From: Lutibacter litoralis
Lineage (GTDB): Bacteria; Bacteroidota; Bacteroidia; Flavobacteriales; Flavobacteriaceae
Length of the DNA: 64,000 nt
Assembly (NCBI RefSeq): GCF_014646675.1
Contig: NZ_BMNS01000004.1
Span: 77,012-141,011, forward strand
Reading direction: 5' to 3'
Every line of letters starts with the position of its first letter. Within the stretch, counting starts at the first letter, position 1. Both the position numbers and the translations under genes were made by a program. Positions 25,621 to 35,061 of this stretch are shown in pieces. Below the pieces are notes generated by a model that searched no databases, had not been told where the DNA came from, and was given only the letters and a program-made list of their open reading frames with translations.

Positions 25621-27846
25621 TTATTTTAAAATAATTTTTAAGTTGTTTCCGTTTACCAAATCATCATGATTTATAAAATAGCTACGATGCTTTTTTCCAT
25701 TCAATAAAACTTCTTTTATATATCCGTCAGCATTTGTATCTTTTTCAATAATCAACTCATTATTCTTATAATATTTTGAGTCTAACTGAATCGTAATTTT
25801 ATCAAACAATGGTTTTGTAATGGAGTATTTTGGTTCTCCTGGAGCAATTGGATAAATACCCATCATAGCATAAACAACCCAAGCCGACATAGTTCCTGTA
25901 TCATCATTTCCAGGAATACCATCTGGTTTGTTTGTAAAATGTTGCTGCACCAATTCTTCAACTAATTTCTGACTTCTCCACTCCTCACCTTTTACATAAT
26001 TAAATAAAAACGGATAGGCAATATCTGGCTCGTTCGCCATATCATATTGATTGGTGTCAAACACCTTTTGAAGCTGGTTTGTAAATCCTTTATTTCCGCC
26101 CATTAATTTTTTAAGACCTAAAATATCATGAGGAATCATAAATGCATATTGCCAAGCATTCCCTTCAATAAAACCCACATTTTCGCTAAAATTAGCTCCA
26201 TCATTTGGATCAAAAGGTTCGTACCAATTACCGTTATTTAATCTTGGTCTTAACAATTTTAATTCTTTATCAAATAATTTTCTATAAGAAATTGAACGAT
26301 TATAAAATCGCTTATAATCATCTTTCTCCCCTAACTCTTTAGCTAATAATGCAATAGAATAATCGGCTGCATTGTATTCTTGTGTTGTAGAAACGGAACC
26401 TCCATTATCAGTTGTTAAATAGCCTTTCTCTATATAATCTTTTAAACCTGGTCGTACTGGATTATCCTCAATTTGATCGGCACCTTTTAACATTGCCTTA
26501 TATGCTTTTTTTACATCAAAATCTTGAATACCCTTTAAATAGGTGTCTGTTATAACAATACTTGCTGGATCCCCAACCATAGTAAATGTTTCGGTAGAAT
26601 TTAATTCCCATTTTGGCAACCAGCCATTTTCATCGTACATATCTAACATACTTTTAATCATATTAGATTGTTGTTGTGGATATACCAATGACATTAATTG
26701 ATGCACATTCCGGTACGTATCCCACAACGAAAAAACGGTATAACGTGTTCCCTCAGTTTTTCCAATTTTACCAGTTTTAATTTCAGGGTATTCACCGTTA
26801 AAATCGTTCAAAGTGTTTGGATGAATTAACGTGTGGTACAACGCCGTATAAAAAACAGTTTTATCATCTTTTGAACCACCTTCAACTTTAATTCTAGAAA
26901 GTAATTTGTTCCACTCGTTATAGGTTTCTTTATAAACATCATTAAAGGTTTTGTTAGAGGTTTCTTGCTCTAAATTTTCCCGTGCATTTTCAATACTAAC
27001 ATAACTCACTCCAATTTTAACCTCAACAGTTTCTGTTTTATTAAAATTGTAGCTAAAATACGTTCCTATACTATCTCCAACTACCATTTTTGTGGAAGCA
27101 TCCATCATTCTAGTTTTTCCATTGTAACCCATCCACTGAGCTTCTACTCCTTTATAAGTTGTTGGTTTTTTCCACACACCAAAATTATCGGCAGGCTTAG
27201 AAAATTTAGCTACAAAATAAACTGGATATGCCGCTTCTGGACTGTTATAACAGAATGAACCTACAGAGCGCATTCCTTCAATTTCTGATGAAGAAACCAC
27301 TTGTACCATTGCGCCTTGTTCGTTGGTTAAGCCCAAACCTAAATTCAATAAAATATTTGATTCACCTTTTGGAAATGTAAACTTACTAACTCCAACTCTT
27401 TTTGAAGTTGTAAATTCAGCTTTCACATTGTATTTATCAATTTCTGTACTATAATACCCTGCTTTTGCAACTTCATTAGAATATGTTGAACCATATTTTA
27501 AATGATCGGTCTCTACAGCGCCAGTTGTTGGCATTAACAATAAAACACCTAATTCAGGACATCCTACTCCGCTTAAATTTACCTGACTAAACCCTGTTAA
27601 AAACGTGTTTTCATGCACATACGGATTGGATAACCAACGGCTATCTTTTTCCAATGGTAAATTTTGTGGCCCTGCAACATTAAACGGACTTATACTTGCC
27701 ATTCCTCTTGGTGCAATTGGCCCAGGAAATGTCGCTCCATAATTGGAGGTTCCAATAATTGGATTAACATAATCTACTGGTTCTTGAGCGAAAGAAACCG
27801 AACTTACTAGAAATAAAATAGCACAAAAAATAGAGCTTAACTTCAT
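25621..27846 (-). CDS. GH92 family alpha-mannosidase (divergent NEPDIAYP subtype)
   Basis: The 741-residue protein starts at the ATG at 27844-27846, which gives a clean secretory signal, MKLSSIFCAILFLVSSVSFA. An upstream ATG (27870) and TTG (27897) would only add a non-signal tail, and the TTG would overlap GH29. VDYVNPIIGTSNYGATFPGP is the GH92 N-terminal signature. FIEGNAWQYAF holds the presumed catalytic acid, and GNDDTGTMSAW the base region. Where alpha-1,2-specific relatives have HGNEPSHH, this one reads ANEPDIAYPFLFN, so linkage preference probably differs. GH92 enzymes are calcium-dependent inverting exo-mannosidases. It lies 34 bp after GH29 and 15 bp before PNGase F. Confidence 0.92.
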   Translation of the reverse strand: MKLSSIFCAILFLVSSVSFAQEPVDYVNPIIGTSNYGATFPGPIAPRGMASISPFNVAGPQNLPLEKDSRWLSNPYVHENTFLTGFSQVNLSGVGCPELGVLLLMPTTGAVETDHLKYGSTYSNEVAKAGYYSTEIDKYNVKAEFTTSKRVGVSKFTFPKGESNILLNLGLGLTNEQGAMVQVVSSSEIEGMRSVGSFCYNSPEAAYPVYFVAKFSKPADNFGVWKKPTTYKGVEAQWMGYNGKTRMMDASTKMVVGDSIGTYFSYNFNKTETVEVKIGVSYVSIENARENLEQETSNKTFNDVYKETYNEWNKLLSRIKVEGGSKDDKTVFYTALYHTLIHPNTLNDFNGEYPEIKTGKIGKTEGTRYTVFSLWDTYRNVHQLMSLVYPQQQSNMIKSMLDMYDENGWLPKWELNSTETFTMVGDPASIVITDTYLKGIQDFDVKKAYKAMLKGADQIEDNPVRPGLKDYIEKGYLTTDNGGSVSTTQEYNAADYSIALLAKELGEKDDYKRFYNRSISYRKLFDKELKLLRPRLNNGNWYEPFDPNDGANFSENVGFIEGNAWQYAFMIPHDILGLKKLMGGNKGFTNQLQKVFDTNQYDMANEPDIAYPFLFNYVKGEEWRSQKLVEELVQQHFTNKPDGIPGNDDTGTMSAWVVYAMMGIYPIAPGEPKYSITKPLFDKITIQLDSKYYKNNELIIEKDTNADGYIKEVLLNGKKHRSYFINHDDLVNGNNLKIILK

Positions 27847-27880
27847 ATTTAAAAATTTATTCAAAAACATTTTTATTTTA

Positions 27881-29356
27881 TTAATTAATTGCTTCAACTT
27901 TTAAGGTCCAAGCATATTTTGAAGGTAAATTATCCCTTAATTCCTTTGGGATTAAAACTTTAAACCCTTCTTTTAATTTTACCCACTTTAATCGTTTTTT
28001 TGAACCTAACATTGTTATTTTAGTTCCTTTTTTAGGATTGATAGAGTTCACAATTATTTCTGATGGAATATGGTTTTCTGTTTCTTGAACCAAATAAAAT
28101 AAAAAAACATTTCCATCTTTATTTTGGGTCATGCAAATATTATTTTCTTTAAATGGTGCAATTGGTTTTGTATTGTATATGGCACTACTATTCACTTTCA
28201 TCCAATCTCCATATTCTTCTAATAATTCATAAGCTCCCTGTTGCCATTCACCTTCTGGACTTGGAGCTATATTAAGTAATAAATTACCCCCTTTTGCCAC
28301 AACATCAATTAACATATGAATACCTTCTCGACCACTCATATATTTAGCGTCTGGTGTGTAAGACCAACCACCTCCAGAAATAATACAAGATTCCCAAGGA
28401 TAAGGCAATGTTTTTTCAGGAACTCTATTTTCTGGCGTTAAATAGTTTTGATTTTTACCATGAACAGCTCTATCAACCACAATTAAACCTGGTTGCTTTT
28501 CACGAGCCTTCACAACCAATTCATCCATTTTTATATCTTGGTTTACCATTCTGTGTTTTAAATAAGCTTGATTATCATTATGTAAAGTCCCAGTAAACCA
28601 ATCTATTATTTCTGATTTTGAAGCCTTTGCAACCCAACCACCATCTAACCATAAAATATCTATTTTACCATAACCTGTCATTAATTCCATAATTTGATTA
28701 TGAGTGAAATCAACAAACTTTTGCCACTTTTCAGGATTTTCTTCTGGGGAATAATTTACATTTCTATCCATTGGTGGATACTTTGGATCCCAATAATATT
28801 CAGAGTTCCAATCTGGTTTTGAAAAATAGGCACCTGTCCAAAGTCCCTGATTTCTAAAGGATTTAAAAATTTCTTTTGTAATATTCGCTTTTGGATTTGA
28901 TGAAAAAGGTGTTCCCGAATCTGTTATTTTATAATCTGTATATTTTGAATCGAACATTGTAAATCCATCATGATGCTTAGTAGTAAAAACAACATATTTC
29001 ATTCCTGCATTTTTAGCTGCTAACGCCCATTTATCTGGATTAAATTTCACAGGATTAAAAGTGTTCTTTAAACCCTCATATTCTTTTTTATAAGCAAAAT
29101 AATCATTTGGATTTACCCCTTTTGTTCTTTCACACCAACTGTACTCTTCTGGAGATAAAGACCAAGACTCTACAATTCCCCATTGACTATAAGTTCCCCA
29201 ATGCATTAATAATCCAAACTTTTTACCTTGCCATTCATCTAATTTTTCCAATACCAAAGGGTCCGTTTCTGGCACATAACGTTCATCCTCATAAACACCC
29301 TGTGAAAATGAGTATATAGAAAAAAATAAAGCGAAAACAAAAACTAAATTTTTCAT
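27881..29356 (-). CDS. GH29 family alpha-L-fucosidase
   Basis: The 491-residue protein has a secretory signal ending SIYSFSQ. It carries the GH29 signature FGLLMHWGTYSQWG at about 47-60 and TTKHHDGFTMFDS at about 125-137. ILWLDGGW places the nucleophile at Asp238. A small C-terminal beta domain follows the barrel. The enzyme removes alpha-linked fucose with retention. In this operon the likely target is fucose on the core or antennae of N-glycans, which would otherwise block other enzymes. It starts 10 bp after a GH92 gene. The linkage (alpha-1,3 or alpha-1,6) cannot be decided by reading. Confidence 0.93.
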   Translation of the reverse strand: MKNLVFVFALFFSIYSFSQGVYEDERYVPETDPLVLEKLDEWQGKKFGLLMHWGTYSQWGIVESWSLSPEEYSWCERTKGVNPNDYFAYKKEYEGLKNTFNPVKFNPDKWALAAKNAGMKYVVFTTKHHDGFTMFDSKYTDYKITDSGTPFSSNPKANITKEIFKSFRNQGLWTGAYFSKPDWNSEYYWDPKYPPMDRNVNYSPEENPEKWQKFVDFTHNQIMELMTGYGKIDILWLDGGWVAKASKSEIIDWFTGTLHNDNQAYLKHRMVNQDIKMDELVVKAREKQPGLIVVDRAVHGKNQNYLTPENRVPEKTLPYPWESCIISGGGWSYTPDAKYMSGREGIHMLIDVVAKGGNLLLNIAPSPEGEWQQGAYELLEEYGDWMKVNSSAIYNTKPIAPFKENNICMTQNKDGNVFLFYLVQETENHIPSEIIVNSINPKKGTKITMLGSKKRLKWVKLKEGFKVLIPKELRDNLPSKYAWTLKVEAIN

Positions 29357-29366
29357 TTATGTAATA

Positions 29367-31682
29367 TTACTTTTTAGAAGTACTTAATGAATAAGGAACG
29401 TTTTCAGAATTACTTCCCCAGTTTTTATTAGGTGTATTTTCCATCTTAAATTGTAAAATTCCTCCTTTTTGAATGTCATCAAATTTTAAATAAGTATTAT
29501 TATACTCAGCATTGTTTAAACTAGTAGATTCTATATAAAAATTACTTTCTGAATTATTTTTTGAATTAATTTCGAAGGTGTTTCCATTTTCTAAATATAG
29601 TGTTGCTTTTTTAAACAACGGACTTCCAATCACATATTCATCAACACCAGGCGTAACTGGATAGAAACCTAAAGAACTAAACACATACCAAGCAGATGTT
29701 TGTCCGTTATCTTCGTCACCACAATAACCATCAGGAGTTGCCGAATACAATTTTGTTAAAACATCTCTTACTTTTTCTTGAGCTTTATATGGTTCACCTG
29801 CGTAATTATACAAATAAATCATATGCTGAATTGGTTGATTACCATGCGCATAATTACCCATATTAGCAATTTGCATTTCTCTAATTTCGTGAATGGTAAA
29901 TCCATAATACGAAGCATCAAAAGTTGGTGGCATATCAAAAACTTCATCTAATTTTGAAGCAAATTTTTCCTTACCGCCCATTAAATCTATCAATCCATCT
30001 ATATCATGAAAAACAGACCATGTGTAATGTAAACTATTTCCTTCTGTAAAAGCATCTCCCCATTTTAAAGGGTTAAAAGGAGATTGAAAACTGCCATCTT
30101 CATTTTTACCTCGCATCCAATTGGTTTCTGGATCAAATAAGTTTTTATAATTCATAGATTGCTTAAAGTATTTTTCGGCAATTTCAGTTTTTCCTAATTT
30201 TTCAGCCATTTTTGCAATGGTAAAATCGGCATATGCATATTCTAATGTTCTAGCTGCGTTTTCGTGAATACCTACATTATAAGGCACATACCCTAAAGTG
30301 TTATAATATTCTAATCCTGCTCTACCAACCGAATTTACAGGTCTTCCATCTGCAACTGTTGCATTTTTTAACATTGCTTCTAGTAATAATTCAACATCCA
30401 TATCTTCAACACCTTTCAAGAAAGCGTCAGAAATAATAGGTGCTGAATTTGAACCAATCATACAATCTCTATGACCAGGACTTGCCCATTCTGGCAACCA
30501 TCCTGATTCTTTATAAGTATTTGCCAAACCTTGCATTATTTTACCGTTTAGCTCTGGATACATCATATTAAAAAATGGAAAAACAGCTCTAAAGGTATCC
30601 CAAAAACCATTGTCTGTAAACATATAACCCGGCAATATTTCACCGTTATACGGACTGTAATGCACTACTTCATTATTTGCATCAAACTCATAAAATTTTC
30701 TTGGAAATAATAACACACGGTATAAACTAGAATAAAAAGTTCTAATATTATCTATATTATCATCTTCAATTTGAATTCTGTTTAACTCAGTCTCCCAAGC
30801 TCGTTTTGCTTTTTCTTTGGTTTGATTAAAAGTATCAGCTCCTATTTCTCTTGCTAAATTTAATTGAGCCTGTTCAGGACTTATAAATGAAGATGCAACT
30901 TTTACGTTTACAGTTTCACCTTTTTTAGTTTTAAAACCAATTATAGCTCCCACATGTTCACCTTCACTATTTATTGAATTTTCTTCTAACTTCCAACCAT
31001 CATTCCAAGTATGATTTACTTCAAAATCTTTATCGAATTCTGCCACAAAATAATTATGAAAATTTTCTGGAACGCCACCACTATTATTTCTACAATAGCC
31101 AATAATTTTACGTTCTTCTGGAATAATTTTAACCATCGAACCTTTAAAAAAGGCATCTAACATAATATAAGATTCTTCCGATTCTGGAAACGTAAATTTA
31201 AAATGAGCCGCTCTTTCTGTAGGAGAAACCTCAGCAGTAATATCATAATCAGCTAAATAAACCGAATAATAATGTGGTTTTACCGTTTCTGCTTTGTGCG
31301 AAAACCACGATGCTCGTTCATCTTCCTGAAATTTTAAATCTCCTGTTGTTGCCATTAAAGAGAATGCAGCATAATCGTTTATCCACGGACTTGGTTGGTG
31401 TGTTTGTTTGATTCCTCTAATTTTATACTCATCATATTTATAAGTCCAACCATCACCCATTTTTGAAGTCATTGGAGTCCAAAAATTCATTCCCCATGGT
31501 GTTGCAATTGCTGGATAGGTATTTCCGTTAGACAAACTAAATTCAGAGTCTGTTCCCATTAGTGGGTTCACATAATCAACTAAACTTTTCTGATTTTCAA
31601 TCTTTGTAACACGCTCATTTTCGGAAGTAGTACAAGATAAAATAATTAAACTTAAAAGAAATATTAAACTGTATTTTTTCAT
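29367..31682 (-). CDS. GH92 family alpha-mannosidase (HGNQPIQH subtype), lipoprotein
   Basis: The 771-residue protein has a lipoprotein signal ending LIILSC (Cys17). LVDYVNPLMGTDSEFSLSNG is the N-terminal GH92 motif. FTEGNSLHYTW holds the presumed acid glutamate, and GDEDNGQTSAWYVFSSLGF the base region. The motif near residue 610 reads YAHGNQPIQHMIYLYN, in contrast to the HGNEPSHH of alpha-1,2-type relatives. A glutamine at this position is seen in members with other linkage choice, as I recall alpha-1,3. It lies 4 bp after GH20 and 10 bp before GH29. It probably acts on the inner branches of high-mannose glycans. Confidence 0.93.
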   Translation of the reverse strand: MKKYSLIFLLSLIILSCTTSENERVTKIENQKSLVDYVNPLMGTDSEFSLSNGNTYPAIATPWGMNFWTPMTSKMGDGWTYKYDEYKIRGIKQTHQPSPWINDYAAFSLMATTGDLKFQEDERASWFSHKAETVKPHYYSVYLADYDITAEVSPTERAAHFKFTFPESEESYIMLDAFFKGSMVKIIPEERKIIGYCRNNSGGVPENFHNYFVAEFDKDFEVNHTWNDGWKLEENSINSEGEHVGAIIGFKTKKGETVNVKVASSFISPEQAQLNLAREIGADTFNQTKEKAKRAWETELNRIQIEDDNIDNIRTFYSSLYRVLLFPRKFYEFDANNEVVHYSPYNGEILPGYMFTDNGFWDTFRAVFPFFNMMYPELNGKIMQGLANTYKESGWLPEWASPGHRDCMIGSNSAPIISDAFLKGVEDMDVELLLEAMLKNATVADGRPVNSVGRAGLEYYNTLGYVPYNVGIHENAARTLEYAYADFTIAKMAEKLGKTEIAEKYFKQSMNYKNLFDPETNWMRGKNEDGSFQSPFNPLKWGDAFTEGNSLHYTWSVFHDIDGLIDLMGGKEKFASKLDEVFDMPPTFDASYYGFTIHEIREMQIANMGNYAHGNQPIQHMIYLYNYAGEPYKAQEKVRDVLTKLYSATPDGYCGDEDNGQTSAWYVFSSLGFYPVTPGVDEYVIGSPLFKKATLYLENGNTFEINSKNNSESNFYIESTSLNNAEYNNTYLKFDDIQKGGILQFKMENTPNKNWGSNSENVPYSLSTSKK

Positions 31683-31686
31683 GTTT

Positions 31687-34008
31687 CTAATTTATTAAAA
31701 TTTCATCAACAAATAACCAAGCACTTCCTCCTTTAGGATGCTCTGCCAAACAAGTTGCCTTTACTTTAACAAAACGTGTATTTTGGTTATCAAATTTAAC
31801 TTTAAAATCTTTTAATTCTGAAGATGCATTGGCTTTAAAAGCTCTTTCTATTTTTCCTATAGAATTAAATTGTTTTCCATCATTTGAAATAGAAACTTCA
31901 ATTGCTGTTGGAAAAAAGATTGAAGGCCCTTGATTTTCAAGAGTACCAACAATAACTTCAGAAATTTCTGTTTCGGTATCTAAATCAATAATAACTTCCA
32001 TATCTTTTCCTAACCAACCTTGCCACTGCTTATCGTGATAATTTTTAGTTGCACGCAATGTATTTACCATATTAAACTCACCAGCTCCTTGATATCTTTT
32101 ATCAGAAGGCTCCAAATATTTAACTTTTTGAGCTACTGCTTTATGAAATTTAATAGTGTCTATTAATGTTTTACCAACAGGTTTATCATCTTTAAACAAT
32201 GAAGCTTTTATAATTGTTGTTTTGTTTAACTCAATAGGTGCAGTATATTTTATTGCGTTTTCGTTAATTTCATCAGCATCTAAAACATATCTAATCTCAG
32301 GGTTTGGAAACTCATTTTGCAATGTAATACTCGCAGTTTTATTTTCTAGATTCACAGTAGCATCTGCAGTTACCAAATACGCACTTTTTGCATAATTGAT
32401 ATCTAAATAATCATAACGCTCAAATAACGTAGTAATTCTTGAAGAAAAATCTTCCCAATTTCGAGATTCTTTTGTTGACCAAAGAGTTTCAGATAAAGCA
32501 GCCAATCTAGGAAAGATCATATATTCAGAATGTGATTCTGTTTGAATTTGTTCTGCCCAAAGATTTGCCTGTCCACCTAAAATGTGTTTTGTTTCAGCTT
32601 CAGTTAAATCTTCAACAATAGGATCAAATTGGTATACTTTACTTAATGGCGTATATCCACCCCAAGCTAAAGGCTCTTCATTTTGTGGACCTTGATAATG
32701 ATCGAAATAACAATGAGAACCAGGAGTCATAATTACATCATGTCCTTGTTTTGCAGCTTCTATTCCACCTTTTACACCTCTCCAACTCATAACGGTTGCG
32801 TCTGGTGCTAAACCACCTTCTAAAATCTCATCCCATCCAATTAATTTTTTACCTTTTGAATTGATGAATTTCTCCATTCTTTTTATAAAGTAACTTTGTA
32901 ATTCTTCAACATTTTTTAGGCCTTCAGTTTTCATTCTTTTTTGACAATGCGAACAAATTTCCCAATTGGTTTTTGTTGCTTCATCACCTCCTATATGAAT
33001 GTATTTTGAAGGAAAAATCTCAATTACTTCTAACAATACATTTTCTAAAAACTCAAAAGTATTTTCTTTACCTGCACAGTAAATATCAGTTATTGGCCAC
33101 AGTCCACCAGAAGGTACACCTATTCGTTTTTCTAGACAAGATAATTCTGGATAGGATGCAATAGCCGACGAAACGTGCGCTGGCATTTCAATTTCTGGAA
33201 TAACTTCTATGCTTTTAGAAGCTGCGTACGCAACCAAGTCTTTTAATTCTTCTTGTGTGTAAAAACCACCATAAGTTCCTTTTTCGTCTGGTGAAGTTTT
33301 ATACCTTCCATCCCAATGTTTGTCTTCTTGATCAACTCTCCAAGCTCCAATTTCAGTTAATTTCGGATATTTTTTAATTTCAATTCTCCAACCTTGATCG
33401 TCTATTAAATGTAAGTGCAACACATTCATTTTATGCATTGCCAAGCGGTCAATAACGCTTTTTAAATATTCTATTTTGAAAAAATGGCGCGATACATCTA
33501 TCATTAAACCTCTGTATTGAAAACGAGGCTCATCTTTTATTGCAACAGTTGGAATTACCCATTCTTGATCTGCTACCAATTTTGGACTTTCTATTGCTAC
33601 TGGTAATAATTGCCTTACAGTTTCTAAACCATATAAAAAACCAGCATTTTCACTTGCAGTAATTGTTATTACAGCAGTTGACACAGAAAGTGTATACGCT
33701 TCTTTTGCAAGTTCTGAATTTGTATTAAATTGTATAAAATCGTTATCTGGTGCTTGCTCTACAATTTGAATATTAAAGCCTCCAGCTGTTTGCATTCTAT
33801 CACTAAATTCTTTAGCAATTGCTTCTTGAAAAGCATTTGAGGCAACAATTTTTGTGCTTGTTGAAAACTCAAAAACACCTTCCTGTAACTTTAATTCAAC
33901 AGGTTTTGGTATAATGTGAATATCACTCTCAGTGAAAACTTTTGGCTTTGTACACGAAGTCATAAAAGCTATTAGTGCTAACACTAGAAATTTGTTAATT
34001 AGTTTCAT
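31687..34008 (-). CDS. GH20 family beta-N-acetylhexosaminidase with C-terminal discoidin-like domain, lipoprotein
   Basis: The 773-residue protein has a lipoprotein signal ending FMTSC (Cys19). A GH20b N-terminal domain (about 30-155) precedes the catalytic barrel, which opens with FQYRGLMIDVSRHFF. The catalytic pair is in HIGGDEA (Asp342-Glu343). VMSWRGVKGGIEAAKQGHDV is a further family motif. A chitobiase-like C-terminal segment and an F5/8 type C-like domain (last about 140 residues) follow. The enzyme removes terminal beta-linked GlcNAc or GalNAc by substrate-assisted catalysis. Here it would trim antennary GlcNAc or split chitobiose from N-glycans. It lies 23 bp after the glycosylasparaginase gene and 4 bp before GH92. 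Confidence 0.95.
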   Translation of the reverse strand: MKLINKFLVLALIAFMTSCTKPKVFTESDIHIIPKPVELKLQEGVFEFSTSTKIVASNAFQEAIAKEFSDRMQTAGGFNIQIVEQAPDNDFIQFNTNSELAKEAYTLSVSTAVITITASENAGFLYGLETVRQLLPVAIESPKLVADQEWVIPTVAIKDEPRFQYRGLMIDVSRHFFKIEYLKSVIDRLAMHKMNVLHLHLIDDQGWRIEIKKYPKLTEIGAWRVDQEDKHWDGRYKTSPDEKGTYGGFYTQEELKDLVAYAASKSIEVIPEIEMPAHVSSAIASYPELSCLEKRIGVPSGGLWPITDIYCAGKENTFEFLENVLLEVIEIFPSKYIHIGGDEATKTNWEICSHCQKRMKTEGLKNVEELQSYFIKRMEKFINSKGKKLIGWDEILEGGLAPDATVMSWRGVKGGIEAAKQGHDVIMTPGSHCYFDHYQGPQNEEPLAWGGYTPLSKVYQFDPIVEDLTEAETKHILGGQANLWAEQIQTESHSEYMIFPRLAALSETLWSTKESRNWEDFSSRITTLFERYDYLDINYAKSAYLVTADATVNLENKTASITLQNEFPNPEIRYVLDADEINENAIKYTAPIELNKTTIIKASLFKDDKPVGKTLIDTIKFHKAVAQKVKYLEPSDKRYQGAGEFNMVNTLRATKNYHDKQWQGWLGKDMEVIIDLDTETEISEVIVGTLENQGPSIFFPTAIEVSISNDGKQFNSIGKIERAFKANASSELKDFKVKFDNQNTRFVKVKATCLAEHPKGGSAWLFVDEILIN

Positions 34009-34031
34009 TTTAAATTCTTTTTAATTCTTTT

Positions 34032-35051
34032 TTAATTATCCCAAGACATCTTAAATTGTGCATCTTCCATTCTATTTCCGTTATCTTCATCATAAACGGC
34101 ATAGTTAAAACCTGATCGTAAACTATAACCTGCATGTTCTCCATTTTTATTTACAGCAATAAATCCAACTTGTAAATACTCCATATCTTTGTGGTTTTTA
34201 TGTTTATTGTAAATACGTTCTACAATTTCTTTACAAGCTTCAAAAGGTGATTTTCCTTGTCGCATTAACTCCACAACCATGGCACTTCCAGCAGTTCTAA
34301 TTACTGCTTCACCTAAGCCTGTTGCTGCCGCAGCGCCAACCTCATTATCTAAAAATAATCCTGCACCAATAATTGGAGAATCTCCTACTCTACCATGCAT
34401 TTTCCAGGCTGCTCCACTAGTTGTACAAGCTCCAGAAATATTACCATCATTATCTACAACTAACATTGAAATAGTATCGTGGTTTTCAATATTTATTACA
34501 GGTTTGTATTTAGACTCTTCCACCCATTTTTTCCAATCTTTTTCTGCTTCTGCAGTTAACAAATTTTCTTCAGTAAAACCTTCGGAAAGCGCAAATTGAA
34601 GAGCTCCTTGACCAGACAACATTACGTGAGGCGTATTTTGAAGTACTTTTTTTGCAACTGAAATTGGGTGTTTAATTCCTTGTAAAAAAGAAACCGAACC
34701 ACAATCGCTATTGTGATCCATAATACAAGCATCTAACGTTACTTTACCTTCTCTATCTGGAAAACCACCATAACCAACACTTCTTACTTTTGGATCGGCT
34801 TCTGGAATTTTCATTCCAGTTTCAATAGCATCTAAAACTGGTTTTCCATTTTTTAACGCTTCCCAAGTTTCTTCATTTGCTGGCAAACCGTGATTCCAAG
34901 TTGAAATAATAACTGGTTTTTTCTGACTCTTTACCACTTCTTTTCCTGCAGTATCTCCTTCTTTTTCAGTAAGGTTTTTACAACTTAAAATAGTGCTTAC
35001 TCCTATGGTTCCTAAAGCGGCTTTTTTTATAAAATCTCTTCTTTGCGACAT
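34032..35051 (-). CDS. Glycosylasparaginase (N4-(beta-N-acetylglucosaminyl)-L-asparaginase)
   Basis: The 339-residue protein is an N-terminal nucleophile hydrolase. NHDTIS at 190-195 is the autocleavage site, and Thr193 becomes the nucleophile of the beta chain. GRVGDSPIIGAGLFLDN and AAATGLGEAVIRTAGS are the substrate-binding and oxyanion regions. The N-terminus SQRRDFIKKAALG is a classic Tat signal followed by STILSC, so it may be a Tat-exported lipoprotein. It splits GlcNAc-Asn into GlcNAc-amine and aspartate, the last step of glycoprotein breakdown once the peptide is digested. Its presence ties the operon to asparagine-linked glycans rather than yeast mannan alone. It lies 10 bp after a GH92 gene. 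Confidence 0.94.
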   Translation of the reverse strand: MSQRRDFIKKAALGTIGVSTILSCKNLTEKEGDTAGKEVVKSQKKPVIISTWNHGLPANEETWEALKNGKPVLDAIETGMKIPEADPKVRSVGYGGFPDREGKVTLDACIMDHNSDCGSVSFLQGIKHPISVAKKVLQNTPHVMLSGQGALQFALSEGFTEENLLTAEAEKDWKKWVEESKYKPVINIENHDTISMLVVDNDGNISGACTTSGAAWKMHGRVGDSPIIGAGLFLDNEVGAAAATGLGEAVIRTAGSAMVVELMRQGKSPFEACKEIVERIYNKHKNHKDMEYLQVGFIAVNKNGEHAGYSLRSGFNYAVYDEDNGNRMEDAQFKMSWDN

Positions 35052-35061
35052 AAACTTGGTT

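Noticed and set aside
27847-27897. Longer GH92 start (TTG 27897 or ATG 27870) overlapping GH29
   Set aside because: The ATG at 27846 gives a clean signal peptide; the longer forms put 8-17 extra residues before it, and the TTG form creates an artificial overlap.
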